Positions 41,083 to 49,634 are shown, counted from the first letter of the stretch. The stretch: DNA of 64,000 nt from Paenibacillus guangzhouensis (GCF_009363075.1 NZ_CP045293.1:6528501-6592500), one strand, 5' to 3'. Program-made: numbers and translations. The notes: a model not told the origin generated them from the letters alone.

Positions 41083-41775
41083 TTGGAAGAGAGGATTTAT
41101 ACGAATGAACGTGAATCTGTTCCACTAACCTCATTACTCGACTGCAGGACAGTCGTAGAACGGAAAGATTACGTATCTACAGGTGTGTTGACATTTGCGG
41201 AAGGCGATTTGCTCGAGGTTGAAATTGCGGAGTTCCAAGATTTTGAGCTCGGTGAATCAGTCAAAATAACGATCTATTCTCCAGTAGGCATTCATATTCT
41301 GCAATCTTCAGTTATCGCAAAATACGAAGGAGCTATCCTCATCATCCATCCGCCGAACCATCAGAGTAAGTTCGAGGACAAACGGAAGTATCCGCGGATT
41401 GCGACGAATAAGGGAGGACAGATTCTAAAGATTGTGCGCCATGCAGATTTGTTCGTACTGGATGAGCCGTTATCCTTTAACCTGTCGAACATAAGCCTGC
41501 AAGGGATCGGTTTTATGCTGCCGAAGTCGGAGTTGTTCTCCATTCATACGCAGTTCCATGGCGAATTGGATTTAGGATTTCGATTCCCCTGTACCTTCAT
41601 GATCGTTCGCAAGCAAGTATCGGAGAATGGGATCTTTTACGGCGCAGAGCTGCTTGAAGTCTCGGATGAATATGAACGCAATTTACGCGCATTTATTCTG
41701 AAGCAGCAGATCGAGAACCATTACGAGATGATGAAGGCGAAGCAGAAGGGCAACTCGCCGCGTTCCTCCAAATGA
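41083..41775 (+). CDS. PilZ-domain c-di-GMP-binding protein
   Basis: A 230-residue protein with an N-terminal YcgR-N-like beta domain (about 10-95) and a C-terminal PilZ domain (about 100-215). The c-di-GMP motifs are visible: R-x3-R as RKYPR near 105 and N-x-S-x2-G as NISLQG near 138. The protein should bind cyclic di-GMP and tune motility or exopolysaccharide by binding a partner, as YpfA/DgrA does in Bacillus. TTG start at 41083 with GGAGGGA at 41069-41075. Single gene ending at a good terminator. No diguanylate cyclase is nearby. Confidence 0.85.
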   Translation: MEERIYTNERESVPLTSLLDCRTVVERKDYVSTGVLTFAEGDLLEVEIAEFQDFELGESVKITIYSPVGIHILQSSVIAKYEGAILIIHPPNHQSKFEDKRKYPRIATNKGGQILKIVRHADLFVLDEPLSFNLSNISLQGIGFMLPKSELFSIHTQFHGELDLGFRFPCTFMIVRKQVSENGIFYGAELLEVSDEYERNLRAFILKQQIENHYEMMKAKQKGNSPRSSK

Positions 41776-41783
41776 CAATAAAT

Positions 41784-41825
41784 ACAGGTAGCTTCGTCCA
41801 TCGACGAACGGCTACCTGTTTTTGT
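41784..41825. terminator. Bidirectional terminator after the PilZ gene
   Basis: Stem ACAGGTAGC / GCTACCTGT extended by inner TTCGTC / GACGAA, followed by T5; convergent genes on both sides. Confidence 0.85.
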
Positions 41826-41833
41826 TTGCCGGA

Positions 41834-42163
41834 TCACCCTCCGAAGGACTCGCGGAAAGCGCGGCACAGCTTCTGGCGATCTACCTTCCAGAGTTCAGCT
41901 AATTCCTCGCTTACGGCTTCGTCCCACCAATCCGATAGAATCTTGCGATTGCTGGAGTTCTCATGAATCCAGATCAGATTGCCTATGACTTTGCGATAAT
42001 AGAGTTCTTCCCCTTGTTTCATGGATTCTTCAGGAATCCATACTTTCATTCGTTTGACAGCGCGGTATAATTCCGTATTACAGGTTCTACGGATTTTTCG
42101 GGCGGACGGTAGATTGGCTTGATGCTTCTCCGTATGCTTGGCTGATTGATGTGTGTTCGCCAC
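41834..42163 (-). CDS. Conserved-looking helical protein, unknown function
   Basis: A 109-residue basic, helical protein with no membrane segment. The C-terminal half is the distinctive part: RKVIGNLIWIHENSSNRK and WWDEAVSEELAELWKVDRQK, ending CRAFRESFGG. I do not recognise the family, although I have the impression that similar short proteins occur in Paenibacillus genomes. The start is ambiguous: GTG 42163 has GGAGAGGAG about 10 nt upstream, while ATG 42184 includes that RBS in the coding frame. It lies 73 bp after a cupredoxin gene on the same strand. Confidence 0.6.
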   Translation of the reverse strand: MANTHQSAKHTEKHQANLPSARKIRRTCNTELYRAVKRMKVWIPEESMKQGEELYYRKVIGNLIWIHENSSNRKILSDWWDEAVSEELAELWKVDRQKLCRAFRESFGG

Positions 42164-42235
42164 GCGGCATCGACTCCTCTCCATACCAATGTATGCAGAC
42201 AGGAGCGGGGAGGCTACCGCCTTAGACGGTCTTCG

Positions 42236-42721
42236 TTAATCGACGACAATATATCCGATCATCGGCGCCGCGATTTCTTCATGGTTCGTAGGGTTCGTCT
42301 CCGTATTGGTGGCGAGGTGGCCGGAATGTGTGGTGCAGATCAGTCGATAGATTCCTTTTTTCTCTGGTGTAAAGGTGACGACCGTCTCTCGCCCTTTGCG
42401 AACTTCCCCGCGAATCGTTGTTCCTTCGATATAGAATTGATGATTCGCACCATTCACACCATAAATGCTAAGCTTAAGATTCTCCCCGACTCGAGCTGGA
42501 ATTGTGCCGGGGTCCCAGCGGTATACTTCGATTTCCTTGCCATCTGCGGTCTTCGTCTTGAATTCGCCGGTTACGATATGAATGGTGCGTTCTTCCGGAA
42601 GCTCTGTATTCACGGGTTTTGATTGCTCCCAGCGCAGATATGCGATGGTCAGCATGACAGCGAACATCGCGACGGCAAGCCATTGGACTTGTCGCTTATT
42701 AATCACCCAGATTCTAGACAC
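42236..42721 (-). CDS. Membrane-anchored cupredoxin
   Basis: A 161-residue protein: one N-terminal membrane helix (about 12-30, WLAVAMFAVMLTIAYL), then an extracytoplasmic cupredoxin-like beta sandwich. Copper ligands are suggested by H in GANHQFY near 90 and by the C-terminal C-T-T-H-S-G-H motif near 130, with a Met about 22 residues later (APMIGY). This resembles the plastocyanin/cytochrome oxidase subunit II-type Cu site with an unusual ending. It may carry electrons or bind copper at the membrane surface. The start is GTG 42721 from GAGGTGA upstream. It is not near respiratory genes. Confidence 0.78.
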   Translation of the reverse strand: MSRIWVINKRQVQWLAVAMFAVMLTIAYLRWEQSKPVNTELPEERTIHIVTGEFKTKTADGKEIEVYRWDPGTIPARVGENLKLSIYGVNGANHQFYIEGTTIRGEVRKGRETVVTFTPEKKGIYRLICTTHSGHLATNTETNPTNHEEIAAPMIGYIVVD

Positions 42722-42880
42722 AGTATTCACCTCGAATTATGCATTTGAGACAAGTGTATGCGGGTGTGGGGCAAGCCATGCCAGTGAAGTAGAAGTCATG
42801 TCCCACCGTGTGATAGAATAAAATAGATTGTAGAGGTAGTTAAAAACGTCTGGAGTGGAAGAAAATAACTGGGGGGCAGA

Positions 42881-43495
42881 ATGGATACTATTCACGCAAT
42901 TATTAATGACATTTTTCAATGGGTTCAAGGTTTAGGGTACTTTGGGATTGTGCTCGGTCTGATGCTCGAAGTCATTCCGAGTGAAATCGTGCTCGCTTAC
43001 GGGGGCTATCTCGTTTCGCAGGGAGAAATATCCTTCGTCGGCGCCGTGATTTTCGGTACGATTGGTGCGGTTGGCCAGAACTGGATATTATATGCGATTG
43101 GCCGCTATGCAGGTCGTCCGTTCTTCGAGAAATACGGCAAGTATTTGAAGATCAAGGAGAAGCACCTAACCATCGCGGAAGGTTGGTTCAATAAATACGG
43201 AGCAGGCATCGTGTTCACCGCAAGATTCATTCCGTTCATGCGTCAGATCATTTCGGTTCCTGCCGGGATGGCGCGGATGTCTTTCGGCTTATTTACGCTG
43301 TTAACGACACTCGCATCGATTCCATGGTCGCTTATTTTCGTCTTCCTCGGATGGAAGATGGGAGATCAGTGGCAGAATGTAAGTGAGAAGGCAGGTCCTT
43401 ATGTACAGCCGATCCTCCTGATTGCAATTGCGTTATTAATTGTTTATGTTGTTATTAAAATATGGCGTTCCAAGTCTCGTGCCAAACGAGTGTAA
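42881..43495 (+). CDS. DedA-family membrane protein
   Basis: A 204-residue DedA (VTT-domain) protein with about five membrane segments. Hallmarks: E in LGLMLEVIPSEIVLAYGGYL near 20-39, the GxxxG-type segment GTIGAVGQNWILYAIGRYAGR, and the conserved FTARFIPFMRQIISVPAGMARM near 110-131 with arginines needed in the family. DedA proteins flip lipids such as undecaprenyl phosphate or phosphatidylethanolamine and affect envelope homeostasis. RBS GGGGGG. First of a three-gene run with a thioredoxin-like and an MBL-fold gene. Confidence 0.87.
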   Translation: MDTIHAIINDIFQWVQGLGYFGIVLGLMLEVIPSEIVLAYGGYLVSQGEISFVGAVIFGTIGAVGQNWILYAIGRYAGRPFFEKYGKYLKIKEKHLTIAEGWFNKYGAGIVFTARFIPFMRQIISVPAGMARMSFGLFTLLTTLASIPWSLIFVFLGWKMGDQWQNVSEKAGPYVQPILLIAIALLIVYVVIKIWRSKSRAKRV

Positions 43496-43537
43496 TGGAA
43501 CCTTTTCTTATACCGCTAATGAAGGTGAGGATGTCTC

Positions 43538-44104
43538 ATGAGTAAAAATGTAGCCGCTAAATTGCGCACGGGAATTACACCGAAGCAATTCATCGACGGG
43601 ATGACGAAAAATCAAGATACGTTCAAGGGCTGGTATGATGCTTTTACGTGGCAAAATGCAGAAGATGAAGAGTTCTACGAATCGCTGAACAACCGTGATG
43701 ATTTGAGATGTCTCATCATTGCGGCGGATTGGTGCGGGGACGTGGTCCGCAATATTCCGGTCGTGTTCCGTCTCATGGAGAAGGCGGGTATTCCGACCGA
43801 AGTATTCATCATGGAAGAGCATTTGGATTTCATGGACCAGTTCCTAACGCGTGGCGGACGCTCTGTGCCGGTTGTGATCATTGGGGATACAGGCGGTTAC
43901 GTGCTGGCGCAATGGGGCCCTCGTCCAGCGGCGGTGCAAGCGCATATGAATGCATTTAAGCTCGAGAATCCAGATCGGGAAGCATCCGATTACCAAGAGA
44001 AAATTCAAATCGTTCGTCAGAAAATGATTCAAGAATATGGAGAAGGAACGGGCTATCAGGCTGTGATTACAGCAGAGCTTCGTGACTTGCTAGCAGGAGT
44101 GTAG
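43538..44104 (+). CDS. Thioredoxin-fold protein with WCGD motif
   Basis: A 188-residue thioredoxin-like protein. The active-site position reads ADWCGDVVRN (about residues 65-74): only the first cysteine is kept and the second is replaced. The cis-proline segment is RSVPVVIIGD near 107. Family members are annotated as thioredoxin family proteins in Bacillota. With a single cysteine it cannot make the usual disulfide; it might act through mixed disulfides with bacillithiol or as a binding module. It lies 42 bp after dedA and 7 bp before the MBL gene, in one likely operon. Confidence 0.8.
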   Translation: MSKNVAAKLRTGITPKQFIDGMTKNQDTFKGWYDAFTWQNAEDEEFYESLNNRDDLRCLIIAADWCGDVVRNIPVVFRLMEKAGIPTEVFIMEEHLDFMDQFLTRGGRSVPVVIIGDTGGYVLAQWGPRPAAVQAHMNAFKLENPDREASDYQEKIQIVRQKMIQEYGEGTGYQAVITAELRDLLAGV

Positions 44105-44111
44105 AACCATC

Positions 44112-44735
44112 ATGTTAAAGATTGAATCTTTCCAACTAGGGCCGCTTGAGACGAATTGCTATCTCGTCATCAACGCGGAGACCAACAAGGCTTTTGTCAT
44201 TGATCCCGGCATGAATCCTGGGCCATTGCTTCGCCGAATTCAGGATATGGAGATTGAAGCGATTGTGCTGACGCATGCACATTTTGATCATATGGGCGGC
44301 GTGGATGAAGTTCGGAAGCTTAAGAAATGTCCTGTCTATATTCATGATCTGGAAGCCGATTGGCTCACGGACCCGAAGCTGAACGGATCGCTTCGCTGGT
44401 CGCAAGTGACCGAACCGTTGTCGACGGATCCAGCCGAATATGCGCTGGAGGATCGTCAGAGCTTGGAGCTGATTGGACATACGTTCCAAGTTATGCATAC
44501 GCCAGGCCATTCGCCAGGCAGCGTAAGTCTATTGCATGAGAACGACTTGTTCGCAGGAGATGTACTCTTCCGTATGTCGGTCGGCCGCACCGATTTACCT
44601 GGGGGACGTCAGAATGACTTGCTCGATTCCATACATCAGAAGTTGTTCAAGCTGGATGACGCGGTGAAAGTCTATTCTGGTCATGGGCCGCGGACGACGA
44701 TTGGGTTCGAGCGCGCGAACAATCCTTACGTCTAA
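44112..44735 (+). CDS. MBL-fold hydrolase, glyoxalase II-like (YqgX type)
   Basis: A 207-residue metallo-beta-lactamase-fold hydrolase. Metal-binding motifs: THAHFDHMGG near 55-64, HTPGHSPGS near 130, GDVLF near 150, and SGHGP near 190. The binuclear zinc (or Fe) site is complete. The compact form resembles glyoxalase II-like YqgX of B. subtilis, implicated in bacillithiol-dependent methylglyoxal removal. Together with the WCGD thioredoxin-like gene 7 bp upstream this hints at low-molecular-weight thiol chemistry, but that is inference. After its stop comes a 279-bp gap with a promoter and a candidate short RNA. Confidence 0.85.
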   Translation: MLKIESFQLGPLETNCYLVINAETNKAFVIDPGMNPGPLLRRIQDMEIEAIVLTHAHFDHMGGVDEVRKLKKCPVYIHDLEADWLTDPKLNGSLRWSQVTEPLSTDPAEYALEDRQSLELIGHTFQVMHTPGHSPGSVSLLHENDLFAGDVLFRMSVGRTDLPGGRQNDLLDSIHQKLFKLDDAVKVYSGHGPRTTIGFERANNPYV

Positions 44736-44786
44736 GAACATTGTGTGAACATATCGACAATTCTACAATATTCGACAAGGCGAGAC

Positions 44787-44815
44787 TGGACTTTAGCACT
44801 AGGTGCTGATATACT
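44787..44815 (+). promoter_or_regulatory. Promoter preceding a candidate small RNA
   Basis: TGGACT (44787-44792), 17-bp spacer, TATACT (44810-44815). The spacer contains the palindrome AGCAC-TAG-GTGCT, which could bind a regulator. Confidence 0.55.
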
Positions 44816-44821
44816 AATCTC

Positions 44822-44893
44822 AATTAGAAATACTTAACTTCGCGAAGCACGCAAGCTGAGGAGAATCGCTCCCGGTTTGCGTTCTTTTTTTTT
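44822..44893 (+). ncRNA. Candidate ~72-nt RNA or leader ending in a terminator
   Basis: Between the promoter at 44787-44815 and the pepP-like gene lies a short unit. It holds a small palindrome CTTCGCGAAG (44839-44848), then a long imperfect hairpin (ACGCAAGCTGAGGAG / GCTCCCGGTTTGCGT) closed by a run of about ten T's (44884-44893). A transcript from 44822 would be about 72 nt with no ORF. It could be a small RNA. It could also be an attenuated leader for the M24 peptidase gene 122 bp downstream, or simply the terminator of the dedA-MBL operon. I found no match to a known riboswitch by eye. Confidence 0.4.
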
Positions 44894-45014
44894 GCTTTTT
44901 TGCAGGGGTCACTGGGAATGCTAGAAATGAATCCTCTGATGATGGACAAGGGATTTGGGACATGATGCGCGAACATAATAGAGAAGCACTTGTTAGCATT
45001 GGAGGCAATGAAGG

Positions 45015-46211
45015 ATGACAGTTCCAAAGCAGGAAATGATGAACCGGATCGAACGTTTGCAATCGAAATGTCGTGAACAGAAGATCGACGGTTGTCTTAT
45101 AACGCAAAATGTCGATTTATATTATTTCACCGGTTCGATGCAGACTGGTTATGCCTTTATCCCGGCACAGGGTGAGACGGTGTATTACGTGCGCCGCAGC
45201 TTAACGCGAGCGGAACAGGAATCGCTCGTAGAAGTCCGGCCGCTCGGTTCGTTCCGCCAATTCGGCGACACACTGGCGGCGGACTTCCCACACATATTCG
45301 CGAGCGCTGCACCTGTGCTCGCGACCGAGTTCGACGTGCTGCCGGTACAATTGTACCAGCGCTTCGTCGAACTGCTGCCGCCGTCTACCCGATGGGTGGA
45401 CGGCTCGCAGCTGGTGCGTGAGACGCGGATGGTGAAATCCGCGTTCGAGGTGGCCGCCATCCGCAAGGCGGCCCAGCTGGCAGACGCCGCACTCGAAGAT
45501 GCGGCGTCGTACCTGCGCGAGGGCATGACCGAGCTGGAACTGATGAGCCGGATCGAGTATACGTTCCGGCGTCAAGGCCATCTCGGCATCATGCGCATGC
45601 GCGGCTACAATCAGGAGATTGTCACCGGCATGGTCGGCGCAGGTGAGGCAGCAGCTGAACCGACGTACTTCGACGGGCCAGCAGGAGGGCGGGGGATGAG
45701 CGCAGCCTATCCGCAGAGCTCATCCTTAAGGCCCATTGCAGCCGGCGAGCCGATTCTGCTCGATATCGGCTGCAATGTCGATGGGTACGTGATCGACCAG
45801 ACACGTACGCTCTGCATTGGCCAGCTCGCTGCCGATTTACAGGCGGCATACGATCTGTCCGAAGCGATCATCCGCCGTACGGAAGAACACCTTGTCCCAG
45901 GTACGATTGTTGAGCAGCTCTATACCGAGTCGCTGAAGATGGCGGAAGCGGGCGGACTAGGGGAGCATTTTATGGGATTCGGCGCTGATCAGGTTCGGTT
46001 TCTCGGCCATGGCATCGGTCTTGAAATTGATGAACTTCCGGTTCTTGCCCGTGGTTTCAAGATGCCGCTGCAGCCAGGTATGGTCATCGCAGTGGAACCG
46101 AAATTCACGTTCCCGGGGCGTGGGGTTGTTGGAATTGAGAACACGTATCTCATCACGGATCATGGGTTCGAGCGGCTGACGATTTCCCGCGAGGGCGTCA
46201 TTACAATATAA
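45015..46211 (+). CDS. M24-family Xaa-Pro peptidase (aminopeptidase P-like)
   Basis: A 398-residue M24 metallopeptidase with a creatinase-type N-terminal domain (about 10-150) and a pita-bread catalytic domain. The five metal ligands are visible: D in LLDIGCNVDG, D in VIDQTRT (about residues 249-262), H in LGHGIGLEIDE near 333, E in AVEPKFTFPG near 359, and E in GIENTYLI near 373. It would cleave Xaa-Pro bonds of peptides in the cytoplasm. RBS GGAGG-CAATGAAGG. Single gene ending at a bidirectional terminator. Some family members act on other substrates (e.g. creatine or DMSP), so 'M24' is firm and 'Xaa-Pro' is likely. Confidence 0.87.
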   Translation: MTVPKQEMMNRIERLQSKCREQKIDGCLITQNVDLYYFTGSMQTGYAFIPAQGETVYYVRRSLTRAEQESLVEVRPLGSFRQFGDTLAADFPHIFASAAPVLATEFDVLPVQLYQRFVELLPPSTRWVDGSQLVRETRMVKSAFEVAAIRKAAQLADAALEDAASYLREGMTELELMSRIEYTFRRQGHLGIMRMRGYNQEIVTGMVGAGEAAAEPTYFDGPAGGRGMSAAYPQSSSLRPIAAGEPILLDIGCNVDGYVIDQTRTLCIGQLAADLQAAYDLSEAIIRRTEEHLVPGTIVEQLYTESLKMAEAGGLGEHFMGFGADQVRFLGHGIGLEIDELPVLARGFKMPLQPGMVIAVEPKFTFPGRGVVGIENTYLITDHGFERLTISREGVITI

Positions 46212-46237
46212 AGGAACCGCATCTAGTGAATGAGAAA

Positions 46238-46281
46238 GAGACGTACGGTTAGCAGAACCTGCTGACTGTACGCCTCTTTTT
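46238..46281. terminator. Bidirectional terminator between the peptidase and lipoprotein genes
   Basis: Stem GAGACGTACGGTTAGCAG / CTGCTGACTGTACGCCTC with three wobble or mismatch positions, 3-nt loop and T5. Confidence 0.82.
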
Positions 46282-46297
46282 GTATGCTTGGAATTCC

Positions 46298-46894
46298 TTA
46301 CGTCAAAATCGCGAAGTTCTTTTTCAAGAATTCGAAGTTCATGAGAATATCTTGAAATTGTTTGCCTTCTTTGCTCTCCAGATCGTATGGATTCGATTGT
46401 GGAAGGGCCCCAAGCCATACTTCTTTATCGTTCTCCGCGATCACTTCGCCTAATGCAGGACCTTCTTCTTTTTTCATCTTGTCGTACTCTTTTTTGCTTA
46501 CCTTATATACCGTAAATAGGGATGCCGAGTTCGGATCGATTTCGCCTTTTGGCGCGTACATGAATGAGACGATACGATCAATCGAAGGCGTATCATTGGC
46601 AGGTTCATCAATCGTTTTTACAAGGTTGTTCCATACTTCAGGATATTTGAGCGAGAAGCCGGCTACTTTGCTCGAGAATGTCGCTGTATCTGCGGCATCC
46701 TCGTGATCTTTATCTACAATCACTTGGTCCTCGTGTTTTGTTTCTTCTTGTTTTTGGTTGTTAACTTGCTCTTGTTTTTGTTCAGGTGGGCTCGTTTCCG
46801 CTTTTTTGTCTCCATTTCCGCCGCATGCGGCAAAGACGACGGCCATGCAAGCCGTTAGCAATACAAGCGATAGTTTTTTCATGGTGTGATTCAT
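46298..46894 (-). CDS. Lipoprotein related to a C-terminal domain of the protein at 31029
   Basis: A 198-residue lipoprotein. The signal ends in the lipobox VFAAC with Cys24 as lipid anchor. A charged Lys/Glu/Gln/Asn linker follows (about 25-65), and then a folded domain. That domain reads KVSKKEYDKMKKEEGP, NDKEVWLGALPQSNPYDLESKEGKQF and FEFLKKNF. It parallels residues about 290-360 of the 428-residue secreted protein at 31029-32315 (TKKEW, NDKVYV, PQSNPY, SKEARIF). So both belong to one uncharacterised extracytoplasmic domain family. RBS AAGGAGG before ATG 46894. Function unknown. Confidence 0.75.
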   Translation of the reverse strand: MNHTMKKLSLVLLTACMAVVFAACGGNGDKKAETSPPEQKQEQVNNQKQEETKHEDQVIVDKDHEDAADTATFSSKVAGFSLKYPEVWNNLVKTIDEPANDTPSIDRIVSFMYAPKGEIDPNSASLFTVYKVSKKEYDKMKKEEGPALGEVIAENDKEVWLGALPQSNPYDLESKEGKQFQDILMNFEFLKKNFAILT

Positions 46895-47028
46895 TGTATA
46901 AATTCCTCCTTGATGTCATAATCACAGGGGTTAGTATAACAAGGATCATTTCACGAGAAATGACTAAACGATGAAATACGGGTTACAGAATGTTAAAATA
47001 GGTATTTAGTGGAAGAGAGGCGTGCGTC

Positions 47029-47679
47029 ATGAAGAACATTCTATTGACTGGCTTTGAGCCGTTCGGCGGGGAGACGATGAATCCGTCGTGGGAAGCTGTG
47101 AAGTGTCTGGACGGGGAAATTCTATTCGGAGACTATCAAATTCAATCGGTGCAATTACCGACAGTGTTCGGGGATGCGATCCATCAATTGGCGCAAGCCC
47201 AAGCACGGATCTCACCTGTATTGACCTTATGTATCGGGCAAGCCGGAGGAAGCTCCGAGCTTCGAGTAGAACGCATCGCTATCAATTTGGATGATGCTCG
47301 AATTCCTGATAATGCAGGGAATCAGCCAATCGACCAGCCGATTGTGCCGGATGGGCCTACTGCCTATTGGTCGACGTTACCGATCAAGTCGATCGTAGAA
47401 GTCTTGAAGGAGAATGGGATTCCAGCATCCGTGTCGCATAGTGCCGGGACCTATGTATGCAATCATCTTTTCTATGGCTTGATGCACCGCATCGCTGAGA
47501 GCAAGGTTGAAGGAAAGGGCGGATTTATTCATATTCCGTTCCTGCCGGAGCAGGTCGCGTCAAATCGTAATCAGCCAAGTATGTCACTGGAGACGATCGT
47601 ACGAGGGATTCGGATTGCCACCGAGGTAAGCTTGCGTCAGCATGAAGATATTCGCGTGGTAGGCGGTGCGCTAGATTAG
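47029..47679 (+). CDS. pcp: Pyroglutamyl-peptidase I
   Basis: A 216-residue cysteine peptidase of family C15, removing N-terminal pyroglutamate from peptides. The catalytic triad is complete: Glu81 in RVERIAINLDDARIPDN, Cys144 in GTYVCNHLFYGLMH, and His168 in GGFIHIPFLPEQ. Start MKNILLTGFEPFGGETMNPSW is the family hallmark. Length is typical (about 215). RBS AGAGAGGCG (weaker). Single gene; cytoplasmic. Confidence 0.96.
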   Translation: MKNILLTGFEPFGGETMNPSWEAVKCLDGEILFGDYQIQSVQLPTVFGDAIHQLAQAQARISPVLTLCIGQAGGSSELRVERIAINLDDARIPDNAGNQPIDQPIVPDGPTAYWSTLPIKSIVEVLKENGIPASVSHSAGTYVCNHLFYGLMHRIAESKVEGKGGFIHIPFLPEQVASNRNQPSMSLETIVRGIRIATEVSLRQHEDIRVVGGALD

Positions 47680-47804
47680 CCGAATCGTCTTTTACCCCTT
47701 GCCATGCGTAAAAACATATCGAAGATGGATATCCTGATGGTATTTAGAGAGAGGAGGGGGTTAGGATACGCAAGATTCATTTTCGCCGGAAGACACCCTT
47801 TCGA

Positions 47805-49622
47805 TTGTTATTCAGCACGCTGAAATCTTTCAAATCGATATTTTGGCCATCGCTTATTTTTGAGATGGTGTACAAAACGTTGACGATTACGATTTTTGTG
47901 CCATTCATTTCGTTTATATTTCATCGGGCAGTAGAATATAGCGGACTCGCGGGAGCGACCAATTACGAACTATTGAAGTTCGCGATGACCCCCTACGGCA
48001 TTTTATGCTTTTTGATCATTATTCCGTTTGCGACGGTCATTATTTTCATCGAGGTTACCGTTCTCATTCTCTTGTCGTATTACGCGCACCAAGGCGAACG
48101 GATCAAGCTCATCCCTGCTTTTATGCAGTCATTAACCTACCTGCCTTTTTTGTTCCGGTACGGATTTTTTGGCTGGGCACTGTATTTATTGTTCATGGTT
48201 CCGCTCCTCAATATCGGGTTCTCGTCGACCCTGTTGCCGTCCCTTCAAATTCCGAATTTTATTACCGGTGAGCTGCTCAAGACCAACTCGGGGATGCTTA
48301 TTCTAGGCAGCTTCTTTGTCGTGGTTGCGCTCTTCTATTTCCGCTGGCTCTTATCGCTTCATATGATCGTCATTGAGGGCAAACAAGGATTCATTGAGTC
48401 TGCGCGGAAAAGTGCGAGGATGATGCGGAAGTCATACTGGAAAATGTTCGTCACCCTTGCCTACGGGGTCTTGCTATATTTCGTGTTGTTCGTTCTATTA
48501 CTCGTCGCGTTCATTGTCATTGTGACGATCTTTTCCTTGGTTGCAGAAGAGACGGGTCTTGAGAATACAACGTTATTTGGGAAAGTGTTATCTTCGATTT
48601 CGGTGTTTGCGTTATTTTTGGCATCGTATTTCTCTTCACCGCTCTTTATGCATTTGCTTACCGCATTTTATATCGATCGGGCGGAGCCGATGGATGCTGC
48701 GATCCGGCATGCGGATTGGGATCCGACCAGAGATTTTCATCCCAAGGTCCATCGCTCGCGGCTGCAACGATTCCGGGGAAGGTTCGTGATCGTGTTCGTG
48801 ATGGTGATTACGGGAACGCTGCTGCTGGATTATTCAGTCCATGTGACGCAGCAGCGGACGCATCCATTTACCATAATGGCGCATCGCGGGTATACGATGA
48901 AAGGCGTTGAGAACTCTTTAGAGGCGCTTCAGGGCGCGATCGATGCTCGGGCGGATTATGCGGAAATCGATGTTCAATTAACGAAGGACGGCCAAGTGGC
49001 AGTCATTCACGACACCAATCTGAAACGGCTCACGGGACGGAACGTTGCGGTATATGATCTCACGATGGATGAGCTTCGTAAGCTTGAGTTAAGGCAGGGT
49101 AATTTCAAAGGGCGCATTCATACCCTCGAAGAATTTATTGTGTATGCCAAAGGCAAAATTAAGCTGAATATTGAGATTAAGCTGCATGGTCGTGAACGAG
49201 AGGATATCGTGGGCAAAGTCGTCGATCTGATCCACAAGCACCAATGGCTTGAGCAATGCGTTGTTCAGTCATTGGATCAACAAGTCGTGGTGAAGGTACA
49301 GGAAATGGATCCTAAGATCAAAACAGGCTACATCGTGTTCGCAAGTACGGGAGCCATGTCGTGGATTCATGCCGATTTTATCGTCTTGGAAGAGTTTATG
49401 GTGACGCAGAAGGCAATCACATCCGCTAAATTGCTCGGCAAAACGTTATATGTCTGGACAGTGAACAACGCTGAGGACGTCGAGAAATATTATTATATGG
49501 GCGTCGATGGCGTTATTACGGATATCCCTCAGGATGCAAGATCAACGGTGCGTTATATCGAAGAGACGAAAAATGAGGGTGAGTATATCTTTAACTCCAC
49601 GTTATCTTCACTATTCTCATAA
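47805..49622 (+). CDS. Membrane glycerophosphodiester phosphodiesterase
   Basis: A 605-residue protein. The N-terminal half has about eight membrane helices (DUF-type GDPD membrane domain) and the C-terminal half is a GDPD TIM barrel starting near residue 355. The catalytic motifs are AHRGY near 358-362, YAEIDVQLTKDG (E and D metal ligands) and VIHD. It would hydrolyse glycerophosphodiesters to glycerol 3-phosphate and an alcohol, the barrel lying on the outer side of the membrane, or act on lipoteichoic-acid-type polymers. The start is uncertain. The only canonical start in frame is TTG 47805, without an RBS. A strong GGAGGGGG (47753-47760) instead points at an in-frame ATA at 47766 that would add 13 residues beginning (I/M)RKIHFRRKTPF. 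Confidence 0.85.
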   Translation: MLFSTLKSFKSIFWPSLIFEMVYKTLTITIFVPFISFIFHRAVEYSGLAGATNYELLKFAMTPYGILCFLIIIPFATVIIFIEVTVLILLSYYAHQGERIKLIPAFMQSLTYLPFLFRYGFFGWALYLLFMVPLLNIGFSSTLLPSLQIPNFITGELLKTNSGMLILGSFFVVVALFYFRWLLSLHMIVIEGKQGFIESARKSARMMRKSYWKMFVTLAYGVLLYFVLFVLLLVAFIVIVTIFSLVAEETGLENTTLFGKVLSSISVFALFLASYFSSPLFMHLLTAFYIDRAEPMDAAIRHADWDPTRDFHPKVHRSRLQRFRGRFVIVFVMVITGTLLLDYSVHVTQQRTHPFTIMAHRGYTMKGVENSLEALQGAIDARADYAEIDVQLTKDGQVAVIHDTNLKRLTGRNVAVYDLTMDELRKLELRQGNFKGRIHTLEEFIVYAKGKIKLNIEIKLHGREREDIVGKVVDLIHKHQWLEQCVVQSLDQQVVVKVQEMDPKIKTGYIVFASTGAMSWIHADFIVLEEFMVTQKAITSAKLLGKTLYVWTVNNAEDVEKYYYMGVDGVITDIPQDARSTVRYIEETKNEGEYIFNSTLSSLFS

Positions 49623-49634
49623 TCAACTTGCTGA

